Shown piece by piece: positions 17,477 through 26,747 of a DNA stretch of 64,000 bases. A model generated the notes under the pieces. It saw nothing but the letters and a program-made list of their open reading frames with translations, was not told the origin of the DNA and made no database searches. The stretch is taken from the NCBI RefSeq assembly GCF_000949865.1, contig NZ_JWJH01000012.1, positions 62,001-126,000 on the forward strand. The letters are read 5' to 3'. The stretch's first letter is position 1. The number at the start of each line of letters is the position of its first letter. The position numbers and the translations under genes are program-made. Source of the DNA: Rhizobium nepotum 39/7. GTDB taxonomy: Bacteria; Pseudomonadota; Alphaproteobacteria; Rhizobiales; Rhizobiaceae.

Positions 17477-18415
17477 TCAGGCTGCGGCATTGGCATGTTC
17501 GCGGCAAAATGCCTCGAACTCTTCGATGCTGGCATAGGCCTTCTGTGTTCCGGGACGGGTGATGGAATGCGCCGCGTAAAGCGATGCCTTCTTCAGTGAG
17601 GATACGACGTCACCCGTTTCGGCATAAAAGCGGGCGAAGGAGCCGATAAAGGCGTCGCCAGCGCCGGTGGTGTCTTTGGGCGTTACCTTGACGGGCTCGA
17701 TATTGACGATTTCATTTGAAGTAATCATCCGCGCGCCACGTCCGCCCAGCGTCACGATGACGGTACGGATACCGCGTGCGATCAGCGAACGGGCCGCAGT
17801 TACGATTGCTTCGTCGGTCTCGGTCGGCAATCCGGACAGCAATGCCAGCTCGCTCTCGTTCGGAACGAGGAACGTTACCTGGCGGATACGCTCCGGATCG
17901 AGATTGGCAGCGGCGGGCGCAGGATTGAGGATCGTCTCGATACCGTTTTTGGCCGCAAGTTCAATGGTGTGATAGACGGTCTCAACCGGCACTTCCATCT
18001 GCATGAGGATCAGACCGCACTGCTTCAGATCGGCCGCCGCCTTATCGACTTCTGCTGGTAAAAGATCGGCATTGGCGCCCTTGACGATGAGGATCGAATT
18101 CTCGCCGGACTGCTCGACGAAAATCGGCGCGACGCCACTCGACTTGCCGGCAACCTTCACCACGTGACGCGTATCCACGCCGAAGCTCTCGAGATTGCGA
18201 ATGGTATTGTCGGCGAAGACATCGTCACCGACCCGGGTGACCATCATGACCTCTGCGCCGAGGCGCGCCGCAGCGACCGCCTGATTGGCGCCCTTGCCGC
18301 CGCAACCCATTTCGAAGGCGGGAGCCTCGAGCGTCTCGCCCGGTCCGGGCATACGGTCCACATAGGTGATGAGGTCGACCATGTTGGAGCCTACAACCCC
18401 GATTTTCTTGCTCAT
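17477..18415 (-). CDS. deoK: Deoxyribokinase (PfkB family)
   Basis: 312 residues. The start region IGVVGSNMVDLITYVDRMP and GETLEAPAFEMGCGGKGANQ resembles Salmonella DeoK more closely than RbsK, whose matching segment begins GSINAD. VGDDVFADNTIRNLESFGV, NPAPA and the catalytic GAGDAFIGSFA are also present. The enzyme would phosphorylate 2-deoxy-D-ribose to the 5-phosphate that DeoC cleaves. The deoC start follows after 18 bases. The kinase subclass is judged by remembered similarity; ribokinase activity cannot be excluded. Confidence 0.88.
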   Translation of the reverse strand: MSKKIGVVGSNMVDLITYVDRMPGPGETLEAPAFEMGCGGKGANQAVAAARLGAEVMMVTRVGDDVFADNTIRNLESFGVDTRHVVKVAGKSSGVAPIFVEQSGENSILIVKGANADLLPAEVDKAAADLKQCGLILMQMEVPVETVYHTIELAAKNGIETILNPAPAAANLDPERIRQVTFLVPNESELALLSGLPTETDEAIVTAARSLIARGIRTVIVTLGGRGARMITSNEIVNIEPVKVTPKDTTGAGDAFIGSFARFYAETGDVVSSLKKASLYAAHSITRPGTQKAYASIEEFEAFCREHANAAA

Positions 18416-18577
18416 GCTGACATTCCCTGGATATCCTGTTTCAAAGGGCGCCGATCCTGGCGCCGAACTGATCGGCGGCAGCGCGGTCGAGATAGCCCTC
18501 CGCAGGTTGCCGCCAGAAAATGCCGGACGTCCGTAAAGTCCTGCCTGCGAAGATGGAATTTCATCGCCTGCATGGGA

Positions 18578-19576
18578 TCACCTGCCGGGGTTGCGCCACG
18601 CATTGATGGCGATGACGAGAATGAGGAATGCACCCCAGATGAAGTCGATCAGGTGATTGGAGAACCGCATCATCTGGAAGCCGGAGGAGAGCAGCATGAG
18701 GGCGACCAGGGCGATGGCGATGCCCAGAACCCGCCCCTTCCCGCCCGCCGGATTGGTGCCGCCGAGAACCGCAATCAGCACCGCCTGCAACAGATAGGAC
18801 GCGCCGTAGTCGGATTTCGCGGCATTGGTGCGCCCGGACAGGATGATCCCTGCCAGCGACGCCAGAACGCCGGTCAGCATGTAGGAATACAGCATCATGC
18901 GGTCCTTGCGGATGCCTGCAAACACTGCGGCCCGCGGATTGGTCCCGATCAGCATCAGGTTGATGCCGAGCGTCGAACGCGTGAGCAGGATCGCCACGAT
19001 CACACAGACGGCGATGAACAGCAGGAACGGCGTCGCGATACCGAAGATTTTGCCGTTACCGATCCAGTTCCATGCATCGGGAAAACCGACGATTGCCGGA
19101 CCGCCGGTCATCACCAGCGCCAGCCCCATCAGTATCTGGCCTGTGCCGAGTGTCGCCAGGATCGGCGTGATGCGCAGCTTCGCTACCAGCAGGCCGTTGA
19201 CCAAACCGGCCAGCAGGCCGACTGCCATGGCCAGCAGGATGCCAAGCCCGGTGTATAACACCATGCCCGAGGTGGAGGATTGTCCTGCCTGAACCATGGT
19301 GGAATGGAAATAGACACCGGCGATGATGCCCGCCAGATTGGCAATGCCCACCACGGAAAGATCGATACCGCCGGTCAGCATGGCGATCATCATGGCGATG
19401 GAGAGTATCCCCAGTTCGGGCATGATGTAGCTGATGGATTCGAAGTTGTAATAATTCAGGAACTTGGCAGGGTTCATCCAGGTCATCAGCGCGAAGACGA
19501 TGACGGTGATTACAAGAAGCTGAAGGATGTTGTTGTCGTTGCCGAGAAGCCGGCGCATGTCGAACGAATTTTTCAT
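18578..19576 (-). CDS. Sugar ABC transporter permease (RbsC/LsrC-LsrD family)
   Basis: 332 residues with about ten membrane segments, starting behind CGGGAGAG. The family signature GGIDLSVVGIANLAGIIAG lies near residue 68, and GGTNPAGGKGRVLG later in the chain is the cytoplasmic loop that contacts the ATPase. It is the second of two different permeases, as in LsrCD, and lies 14 bases after the first. The 162-base gap to deoK holds only a doubtful short frame of about 50 codons that I do not call. Confidence 0.92.
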   Translation of the reverse strand: MKNSFDMRRLLGNDNNILQLLVITVIVFALMTWMNPAKFLNYYNFESISYIMPELGILSIAMMIAMLTGGIDLSVVGIANLAGIIAGVYFHSTMVQAGQSSTSGMVLYTGLGILLAMAVGLLAGLVNGLLVAKLRITPILATLGTGQILMGLALVMTGGPAIVGFPDAWNWIGNGKIFGIATPFLLFIAVCVIVAILLTRSTLGINLMLIGTNPRAAVFAGIRKDRMMLYSYMLTGVLASLAGIILSGRTNAAKSDYGASYLLQAVLIAVLGGTNPAGGKGRVLGIAIALVALMLLSSGFQMMRFSNHLIDFIWGAFLILVIAINAWRNPGR

Positions 19577-19590
19577 GATGCGCTCTCCCG

Positions 19591-20568
19591 TTACGCTACG
19601 CTTTTACGATCGCGCCATGCGGTGATGGCGGTGGCGATGATGATGATCAGGCCGACAACGACCCGTTGCCAGGTGGTATCCACCTTCATGATGATCAGTG
19701 AGTTTTTGACCATCACCAGCATGAACACGCCCATCAATGTGCCGAGAACCGTGCCGCGCCCGCCAAAGATCGATGCGCCGCCAAGAACCACAGCCGCGAT
19801 GACATCAAGTTCAAGGCCGACAAAATCACGCGGGTTGGCAAGCCAGATCATCGACGAATGCAGCAGGCCCGAGAAGCCCGCCAGCGCACCGGCAACGCAA
19901 TAGACAAAGAAAATCGTCGCACCCGTATTGAAGCCAACACGCTTGGCTGCTTCCGGCGAGCCGCCATAGGCATAAACGCTGCGCCCGATCATGGTGTAGG
20001 TGAGGATGAGATGAATGACCAATGCCAGACCCAGATAGACCAGGAACATCGCGGTCAGGCCGAAAGTCGAACCCGTGGCCGAGGTAAGCGAGATCACATC
20101 GGTCTTGCCGAACCCGATCAGCTCCTTTGGCATCTTGTTGATGTTGACGATGCTGGTGCCGACGAGGCCGAGAACCAGACCGCGCACCATTGAGCCGGTT
20201 CCGAGCGTCACAATCAGCGGTATCATCTTGAAACGGTGGATGATGAAACCGTTGAATGCACCGAGAGCCAGGCCGATCAGCGTTGCCGCAACGAAGGGAA
20301 TGAGCACGCCATCATAGTCGAGATAGACCATGGTCCGCACGGTCAGATACATCGCTGCAATGGCAAAGGCGGTGAACGATACGTCGATACCGCCTGAAAT
20401 CATCACCAGCAGGACGCCGAGCGCCATTATGCCGATCACGACATTGGACCGTAACAGGCCGAAGATGTTGTCGAGTGACCAGAATGCCGGGTTGATGAGG
20501 CCAATGATGACCATGGCCGCAAGCAGGACGCAGGCGATAATAAATTCTGTGCTTCTGAAGAATTTCAT
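19591..20568 (-). CDS. Sugar ABC transporter permease (RbsC/LsrC-LsrD family)
   Basis: 325 residues, mostly hydrophobic, starting shortly behind GAGG. It has the family motif MISGGIDVSFTAFAIAAMYL near residue 58 and GGASIFGGRGTVLGTLMG near residue 270. It should form the membrane channel as a heterodimer with the next permease gene. It lies 13 bases downstream of the ATPase gene in the putative deoxyribose operon. Confidence 0.92.
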   Translation of the reverse strand: MKFFRSTEFIIACVLLAAMVIIGLINPAFWSLDNIFGLLRSNVVIGIMALGVLLVMISGGIDVSFTAFAIAAMYLTVRTMVYLDYDGVLIPFVAATLIGLALGAFNGFIIHRFKMIPLIVTLGTGSMVRGLVLGLVGTSIVNINKMPKELIGFGKTDVISLTSATGSTFGLTAMFLVYLGLALVIHLILTYTMIGRSVYAYGGSPEAAKRVGFNTGATIFFVYCVAGALAGFSGLLHSSMIWLANPRDFVGLELDVIAAVVLGGASIFGGRGTVLGTLMGVFMLVMVKNSLIIMKVDTTWQRVVVGLIIIIATAITAWRDRKSVA

Positions 20569-20581
20569 GTTTTGCGGCCCC

Positions 20582-22081
20582 TCAATTCAGCGTCTTGAGC
20601 CGGTCATTAACGGCGTCCTCGGTCATGCTTTCTCCCGACAATTCGTCAACGAAACGGCCGCGGTGCATAACCAGCACGCGGTTGCAGTTCTGCACCAGTT
20701 CCGGCACATCGTCGGAAATCATCAGCACGGCCAGGCCTTCTTTTTCAGCAAGCTTGCGGATGATGTTATGGATCTGCGCCTTGGAGCCGACGTCCACGCC
20801 CACGGTCGGGCCATTCAGGATCAGCACTTTGGCGCCGGTCAGCAGCCAGCGGGCCAGAACCACGCGTTGTGCATTGCCGCCGGAGAGATGATTGACCGGA
20901 GTATGCGGTCCCGGCGCCACGATCTGCATGGCCGAGAACATATCGCGGGTCGTCTCGTCCGCCTTTTTGCGATTGATGAAAAGACCACGGACAAATTTAT
21001 CTATCGACGTCACGATGATATTGCGCTCGATCGATTGTGTCAGGAACAGGCCCTCGGTCAGGCGGTCCTCCGGCACATAGGCGATACCGCAGGCAATACC
21101 GTCCTGAACGGTCCTTGGGTGAACTTCCCGGCCTCCCACACGCATGGAACCGGTGAAGCCGGGGCGCATGCCAAACAGCGCCAGCGCAAGTTCGGTGCGG
21201 CCCGAACCAATCAGGCCCGAAATGCCAACGATTTCGCCCGGCTTGAGCGTCAGATCGGCGTTTTCCACGGAACCCGAAACCGAGAGATTGCGCACTTCCA
21301 GCACCGGTGTATCGGCGCCCTCCTGCGCTAGCCACTGGTAGCTGTGGGCGCTCAGCTCCTGCCCCGTCATCGCGCGGGTGATCGCCGGTTCGTCGAATTC
21401 GGCAATCGGTCCTTCGGCAACCTTCTTGCCGTTACGGAAAACCGTCAGGCGCTCGCTAATTTCAAGCATCTCGCGCATCTTGTGGCTGACGAAGAGCACG
21501 GCGATGCCCTGTGCCTGAATATCACGCACGATCTTGAACAGGGCATCGACCTCATGGCGCGTCAACGCCGTGGTCGGCTCATCCATAATGATCAGACGTG
21601 CATCGGCCATAAGAGCACGGGCGATGGCCACGATCTGCTTACCCGAAGTCGGCAGGCTTTCGACATCGGCATCAAGGTCGATGGTCACGCCGAGGCGGTC
21701 CAGCGCTTTCCTGGCCATATCACGGACACGTCGCCAGTCGACCGTCTTGCGGCCCTCAATCAGAAAGGTATTGATCGCCAGGTTCTCGGCCACCGTCAGG
21801 TTTCCGAACAGCGAAAAGTCCTGGTAGATCACCTGAATACCGTGATGAACGGATTTTACCGGATCAAGTTTGCCAACGGGTTTCCCGTCGATCAGAATCT
21901 CGCCGTCCTCAGGTGTATAAACCCCGGACATGATTTTGATGACGGTGGATTTACCGGAACCGTTTTCACCGGCAAGGCAATGGATTTCTCCCGGCCGAAT
22001 GCTCAGCGACACGTCGTCGAGCGCCTTCACGCCGCCAAACCGCTTGCCGATATGGCGCAGCTCGATCAGATTTTCAGTCAT
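20582..22081 (-). CDS. Sugar ABC transporter ATPase, two nucleotide-binding domains (RbsA/LsrA family)
   Basis: 499 residues from the ATG at 22081. Two ABC domains are fused as in RbsA. The first has Walker A GENGSGKST, a signature around LPTSGKQIVAIARAL and Walker B LIIMDEPTTAL. The second has a degenerate Walker A (GLIGSGRTE), signature LSGGNAQRVVLARWL and Walker B VLILNGPTVGVD, where Asp/Glu are replaced by Asn-Gly. That degeneration of the second site is common in this family. It would power import of the operon's sugar. Confidence 0.93.
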   Translation of the reverse strand: MTENLIELRHIGKRFGGVKALDDVSLSIRPGEIHCLAGENGSGKSTVIKIMSGVYTPEDGEILIDGKPVGKLDPVKSVHHGIQVIYQDFSLFGNLTVAENLAINTFLIEGRKTVDWRRVRDMARKALDRLGVTIDLDADVESLPTSGKQIVAIARALMADARLIIMDEPTTALTRHEVDALFKIVRDIQAQGIAVLFVSHKMREMLEISERLTVFRNGKKVAEGPIAEFDEPAITRAMTGQELSAHSYQWLAQEGADTPVLEVRNLSVSGSVENADLTLKPGEIVGISGLIGSGRTELALALFGMRPGFTGSMRVGGREVHPRTVQDGIACGIAYVPEDRLTEGLFLTQSIERNIIVTSIDKFVRGLFINRKKADETTRDMFSAMQIVAPGPHTPVNHLSGGNAQRVVLARWLLTGAKVLILNGPTVGVDVGSKAQIHNIIRKLAEKEGLAVLMISDDVPELVQNCNRVLVMHRGRFVDELSGESMTEDAVNDRLKTLN

Positions 22082-22153
22082 AATGGCCTCATGCAAGGCT
22101 GGAAAATGCAGATGTAAATGGAGAGAGGGTTGCCCCTCCCTCCGTGGTTCGGA

Positions 22154-23200
22154 TCAGAAGTCGTACTTATCCATGTTTTCTTTGGTCACGCCGACCCAAC
22201 CTGCGCCATAGAGCAGATGTGGCTTGGAGGCGTCAGGAACCAGCAGGCTTTCGTAGCCTGGCAGGCCCATGTTCAGACCGGCCTTGATCTGATCGTTCTT
22301 CTTCTCGAGAACCGCGACAGCCAGCATGTTCATGGCATAACCGGCAACGGCCGGATCCCAGAACTGGATGTACTGGATGTTATCGTTCTTGATATATTCG
22401 CCGGCGACGGAAACCAGGCCCGTGCCCGCGAAGAAGACCTTGCCCGACAGACCGCCCTCGGCGATCAGACGGCCAGCGCCTGCGGACGTTGGCATCGGAG
22501 CGCCCAGAATACCGGTAATGCCTGGATAGGCGGTCATCGCTTCCTTGAGCTTGGTGTAATCGGTATTGGCATCGTCATAGGTTTCAAGCCGCTCGGTCGC
22601 CAGCGACATGTCCGGGAAGTTGGCCTTCTGGTACTCGATAGCACCATCAACCCATTCCATCTGCGACTTGGACGTCAGGCCGCCGACGGTGGCAACGTAC
22701 TTGCCCTTGCCGCCCATGGACTTGCCGAGTTCCTTCATCAGGTTCGCGCCATAGGCCTTGTTGTCGAAGGCTTCGATGTCAAAGTCGACGTTCTGGATAT
22801 TGGAGGCCTCATGGCTGATGACGACAATGCCACGATCGCGAGCTTTCTTGAGCACCGGCTCAACCGCTTCGACCGAGAACGGCACGATAGCGATGGCATC
22901 AACGCCCTGCGCGATGAGGTTTTCGACGATCTGCACCTGAGCCGCGGCATCGGCCTGGCTCGGGCCAACCATCCAGACATCGTTTCCAGTGTCGCCCTTG
23001 AACTGCTCGACGCCGTCGCGCATGCGGTCAAACCATGCAATACCATCCACCTTCACGACGGTTGCAATCGTGTATTTCTTGCCACTCGCCGAAGTGATCA
23101 ATTCCTTGTTGACCTTCGACGTATCGACGGCGCTCTGCGCAAAGACAGCCGACGCCGAAAGCGTCGCAGCAAGCGCGATGGTTGCGAAGATTTTATTCAC
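22154..23200 (-). CDS. Periplasmic sugar-binding protein, LsrB/RhaS-like
   Basis: 348 residues. The GTG at 23200 is chosen because GGGAGGAG lies just before it and the signal peptide (NKIFATIALAATLSASAVFAQ) begins there. It is a type I periplasmic binding fold. The C-terminal TKENMDKYDF closely resembles the end of E. coli LsrB (NKENIGKYDF), and VSVAG, FWDPAVAGYAMN fit this subgroup. The operon context with deoK and deoC points to deoxyribose or a deoxyribonucleoside, although the fold subgroup includes the AI-2 receptor. It is the first gene of the operon. Confidence 0.88.
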   Translation of the reverse strand: MNKIFATIALAATLSASAVFAQSAVDTSKVNKELITSASGKKYTIATVVKVDGIAWFDRMRDGVEQFKGDTGNDVWMVGPSQADAAAQVQIVENLIAQGVDAIAIVPFSVEAVEPVLKKARDRGIVVISHEASNIQNVDFDIEAFDNKAYGANLMKELGKSMGGKGKYVATVGGLTSKSQMEWVDGAIEYQKANFPDMSLATERLETYDDANTDYTKLKEAMTAYPGITGILGAPMPTSAGAGRLIAEGGLSGKVFFAGTGLVSVAGEYIKNDNIQYIQFWDPAVAGYAMNMLAVAVLEKKNDQIKAGLNMGLPGYESLLVPDASKPHLLYGAGWVGVTKENMDKYDF

Positions 23201-23539
23201 GGATAACTCCTCCCTTTGAAACTGCATGTGCCACACCTATCCCGGTCGCAGCACCCGACAATGTTCGATTGCTAACGTCGGCAATCGCTTCTCGCGCGCC
23301 CGACGCCTCCTCATTCTCCCGGAAAAGGCTTCCTGCGCCCCGTACCGATGGATCACCGGGTGACCCAGAAACCTGTTGTTTTCCTCTCCCGATAATGCGA
23401 ATTATGATGTTACAATCCGAACATTATGTTTCGATCGTTTCATGATTGATATTCCTTTGTCAAGCGCAGCCAAGGGCAATTGCTAGGAAACTAACATCCA
23501 AATAAGAAGCGCAGGGTACGAACCGAAAGCGGAGATACG
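23201..23539. promoter_or_regulatory. Divergent promoter region of the deoxyribose operon and its DeoR regulator
   Basis: No gene lies in these 339 bases. A 7-base inverted repeat CGATTGC-N8-GCAATCG spans 23266-23287, and a further GCAATTGC palindrome lies at 23476-23483 near the regulator. An AT-richer stretch at 23398-23460 contains the imperfect dyad CGAACATTATGTTTCG (23418-23433). These are candidate operators for the DeoR-family protein encoded next door; assignment is inference. Confidence 0.4.
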
Positions 23540-24268
23540 GTGAGCAGAATAAGTGCACACAACGCCAGGCTGAATGCGCTGGCTCTTCTTGTTCAGGAAA
23601 CGGGCGTATTGCGGTTGCGGGACGCGGCTTCCCGGCTTGGCGTATCCGAGATCACCATTCGCCGCGATATCGCCGCCGACGGCAAGCAATTAAGCTGTCT
23701 TGGCGGTTACATTATTCCGATCCAGGACGGCACTGTGAGCAGCGACTATGTGCTGGACCAGGAAAAGGACAGCCATGCGACGGCCAAAGCGCGCGCCTGT
23801 GCGCAGGCGGCGGCTCTGATCGAACCCTATGATACCGTATTCATCGACTGCGGGACGACGACGCCGCATCTGGCGCGGCAAATTCCGGCCAGCGCACATG
23901 TAACCGTCATCTGCTACTCCCTCAACGTTGCAGAGGAGCTGGCAAGCAGAAGCGATGTCCGCCTGATCATGCTCGGGGGGCTCTATCACCCGGAAGCGGC
24001 CTCGTTTTCGGGGGATGAGGGTATTGAGGTGTTGAAGCGCATCAACATCAACAAGGCATTTCTGTCTGCCGGTGGCGTGGACGAACAGCACGGCGTCACC
24101 TGTTCACATTTCCATGAAGTGCCGATCAAACAGATGGTTATGCAACGCTCAGTGCAAAAGCATCTGGTGGTGGATGCCAGCAAGTTCAGCAAGGTGCGAG
24201 CCGCGCGCTACGCTTCCATTGGCGACTTCAATTCAATTGTTGCAGATCAGCCTGCACCATGGGGCTGA
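23540..24268 (+). CDS. DeoR/GlpR-family repressor, probably of the deoxyribose operon
   Basis: 242 residues with a GTG start 5 bases after GGAG. The N-terminal helix-turn-helix reads LRLRDAASRLGVSEITIRRDIAA. The C-terminal DeoRC sugar-phosphate sensor domain has FIDCGTTTPHLARQIP and RLIMLGGLYHPEAASFSGDEG. Family members bind a phosphorylated sugar and release DNA; deoxyribose-5-phosphate would fit. It is divergent from the binding-protein gene and the intergenic region contains several dyads. Confidence 0.9.
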   Translation: MSRISAHNARLNALALLVQETGVLRLRDAASRLGVSEITIRRDIAADGKQLSCLGGYIIPIQDGTVSSDYVLDQEKDSHATAKARACAQAAALIEPYDTVFIDCGTTTPHLARQIPASAHVTVICYSLNVAEELASRSDVRLIMLGGLYHPEAASFSGDEGIEVLKRININKAFLSAGGVDEQHGVTCSHFHEVPIKQMVMQRSVQKHLVVDASKFSKVRAARYASIGDFNSIVADQPAPWG

Positions 24269-24342
24269 ACACACAACTTTAAGCACCCGGTTTTCAATTC
24301 GCGCCAATCGCCAATTCTGCATTGCGGCGAGTGCACAGAAGG

Positions 24343-25209
24343 TCAAGCAGCGAAGTCGCCACGCTCATTGATGAGCGCGACGACGAAGTCCATGACGGCG
24401 CGGACGGAAGGTGTCTTGCGCAAGTCACGATGAACGAGAAGCCAGATATCCCGGGAGAAGGACGGAAGGCCCTCCCCGATCCGCACGAGGTCAGGGTCGG
24501 CATCTCCCATGAAGCAAGGCAGCCCGGCAACGCCAGCACCGGTCCGCACCGCGATAAGATGCCCGCCGATGTCGTTCAACTCGCATGCAACCGGCCGCCT
24601 GCCAGCAATGCCGAGCAGCCATTTCTGCTGCGGCATGTCCACGAAGTTTTCGTCGAAAGCAATGAATTGCCACTGATCCGGACGGTCGCGGTGAGCATAG
24701 TCCCGGCGCGCGTAGAGACCGAACGCCATCGTCCCGAGTTTCCGCGCGACGTTGCCGGCCTCCTTGGGACGTACCAGCCGGAGCGCCACGTCCGCCTCTC
24801 TTCGGCTGAGCGAAACCTGCTGCGCCTGCGCCGCAAGAGAAAGACGGATATCCGGATAGAGGGTCCGAAACTGCGCGAGATGCTGCGCCAGTAGATGTGC
24901 CGCCAGCACCGGCGGAGCACTAAGCGTGACCTTGCCGATCAGCGGCGTATGCGCAGCCCGGGCGACCCGGGCAACGCCATCAGCGGCACCTTCCATCGTG
25001 ACGGCCTGATCGAAGACCTGCTGACCGATCGTCGTCAAGCGGCAGGATCGCGGCAGGCGCTCGACCAGCATGACATCCAGTTCGGCTTCGAGTACGGCCA
25101 GCCGACGGCTGACGGTTGCGTGGTCAACTTTCAGGGCACGCGCCGCACCGGACAGGGTGCCGCAACGCGCCACTGCCAGAAAATGACGAAGATTTTCCCA
25201 ATCGGCCAT
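24343..25209 (-). CDS. LysR-family transcriptional regulator
   Basis: 288 residues from the ATG at 25209, preceded by CTGGAGAA. The first residues ADWENLRHFLAVARCGTL and VDHATVSRRLAVLEAEL form the DNA-binding domain. The effector domain is of the short CrgA-like type. It is divergent from the MFS exporter gene 25308-26672, which is the probable target, with the control region in the 98 bases between them. Confidence 0.9.
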   Translation of the reverse strand: MADWENLRHFLAVARCGTLSGAARALKVDHATVSRRLAVLEAELDVMLVERLPRSCRLTTIGQQVFDQAVTMEGAADGVARVARAAHTPLIGKVTLSAPPVLAAHLLAQHLAQFRTLYPDIRLSLAAQAQQVSLSRREADVALRLVRPKEAGNVARKLGTMAFGLYARRDYAHRDRPDQWQFIAFDENFVDMPQQKWLLGIAGRRPVACELNDIGGHLIAVRTGAGVAGLPCFMGDADPDLVRIGEGLPSFSRDIWLLVHRDLRKTPSVRAVMDFVVALINERGDFAA

Positions 25210-25307
25210 CTGTGCGAATTCTCCAGGTTCACTGGCATATATATAGAATTTTCGCGGAGAAATCGTCGGCGTAATCTCAGGAAAATGTCTTTTCAGGGAT
25301 CGTTTCG

Positions 25308-26672
25308 ATGTCCGCCTCACGTACCGCATACCCACGCATCACGCTTATCGCCTCTTCACTTGGCTTCGTGGTCGTTCTTCTCGATGTCAGCGTCGTCAAT
25401 GTCGCGCTCGACGCGCTGCGCACGAGCTTCTCAACCAACGTCGCCGGCCTGCAATGGGTGGTCAATGCCTACACGCTGATCTTCGCCGCCCTGCTGCTCA
25501 TGGCAGGAGCCCTGGGCGACCGTTTTGGCGCGCGCGCCATCTTCATCACCGGCTTCGTTGTATTCACGTTCGCTTCGCTTTGCTGCGGCTTGGCGCCGAC
25601 GCTGGCGACACTGGTTGCGGCGCGGTTCGCGCAAGGCGTCGGCGCCGCGCTGCTGGTTCCGAACTCCCTGTCGCTACTCCAACAGACTTTTCCAGACAAG
25701 GAACAGCGCAACCGCGCAGTCGGCTGGTGGGGTGCCGCGGGCGGTATTGCACTGGCGGCCGGCCCCGTGGTCGGCGGTTTCCTCGTGACCCATTTCGGCT
25801 GGCGCAGCGTTTTCCTGATCAATATTCCCATCGGGGTGCTCGGTCTCTCCCTGATCCTGCGCTACACGGAACAGAGCCCCAGAAACGAGGGGCGCTCGCT
25901 CGATCTGCCTGGGCAGGCCACCGCCATCATTGCGCTTGCATCGCTTGCGACGGCGTTGACGGACGCGTCGCATCTGGGATGGACGCATCCAAGGACGATC
26001 GTGGCCGTTATTTTGGCGGTACTTTGCGCGATCACCTTCATCTTGATCGAGACACGAAGTCGCGCACCCATGCTGCCGCTTTCATTTTTCTCAAGCCCGG
26101 CTTTCTCGATTGCCTCGATCACCGGCATCATCGTCAACTTCGCCTATTATGGCATGATCTTCGTCTTCAGCCTGTTCTTTCAACTGGAGCAACATCTTTC
26201 GCCCCAGGAGACCGGCATCGCCTTCCTGCCGATGACCATCATTCTTATGGTCACGAATATCGTCGCAAGCCGGTTGATCTCACGCCTTGGCGCACGCAGA
26301 CTGATGGTGCTTGGCCTCATTCTGGCAGCGACCGGATATCTTCTGCTGATCCCGGTCAGTCTCAGTGGTTCCTATTGGCAACTGGTCGTGCCTATGCTGA
26401 TGGCGGCGAGCGGTATCGCGTTGATCGTGCCGACGATCACGAACGTGACCCTTTCCTCAGTCGATCCGTCACGGGCGGGCATCGCGTCGGGTGTTCTCAA
26501 CACGGCGAGACAGGTGGGCGGCATGCTCGGCGTTGCGGTGTGCGGCTATTTCGTGCGGGACACGGCCCCTGCCGTGTTCATGCGCGGTATGCATCTCTCG
26601 CTGACCGTCGCGGTCGTGCTGTTGTCTCTCGGCGCTACGCTCTCGTTCTTCTGCCTGAAGCAGGAACGGTGA
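25308..26672 (+). CDS. MFS drug exporter, EmrB/QacA (DHA2, 14-TM) type
   Basis: 454 residues with about 13-14 hydrophobic segments. MFS landmarks: LDVSVVNVALDAL in the first segment (motif D1), GALGDRFGARAIF (motif A) and an antiporter-type motif C-like stretch GPVVGGFLV. Homologues pump antibiotics, dyes or other amphipathic compounds out with protons. The divergent LysR gene is the likely regulator. No membrane-fusion partner is adjacent, so it may act without an outer-membrane channel. Confidence 0.9.
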   Translation: MSASRTAYPRITLIASSLGFVVVLLDVSVVNVALDALRTSFSTNVAGLQWVVNAYTLIFAALLLMAGALGDRFGARAIFITGFVVFTFASLCCGLAPTLATLVAARFAQGVGAALLVPNSLSLLQQTFPDKEQRNRAVGWWGAAGGIALAAGPVVGGFLVTHFGWRSVFLINIPIGVLGLSLILRYTEQSPRNEGRSLDLPGQATAIIALASLATALTDASHLGWTHPRTIVAVILAVLCAITFILIETRSRAPMLPLSFFSSPAFSIASITGIIVNFAYYGMIFVFSLFFQLEQHLSPQETGIAFLPMTIILMVTNIVASRLISRLGARRLMVLGLILAATGYLLLIPVSLSGSYWQLVVPMLMAASGIALIVPTITNVTLSSVDPSRAGIASGVLNTARQVGGMLGVAVCGYFVRDTAPAVFMRGMHLSLTVAVVLLSLGATLSFFCLKQER

Positions 26673-26747
26673 TAGCCACCATAGGCATCGCCTGCAGCGC
26701 GTTACCGGGAAGCATTTCGAGGGTTTTCCGATCCACAGGCGGCCTGA

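Noticed and set aside
18412-18633. Short minus frame between the permease and deoK genes
   Set aside because: It is Arg/Cys-rich, lacks a good ribosome site and resembles no family; the spacing gap can be non-coding.
22118-23206. 362-codon plus-strand frame
   Set aside because: It is antisense to the binding-protein gene, which has a signal peptide and family motifs.
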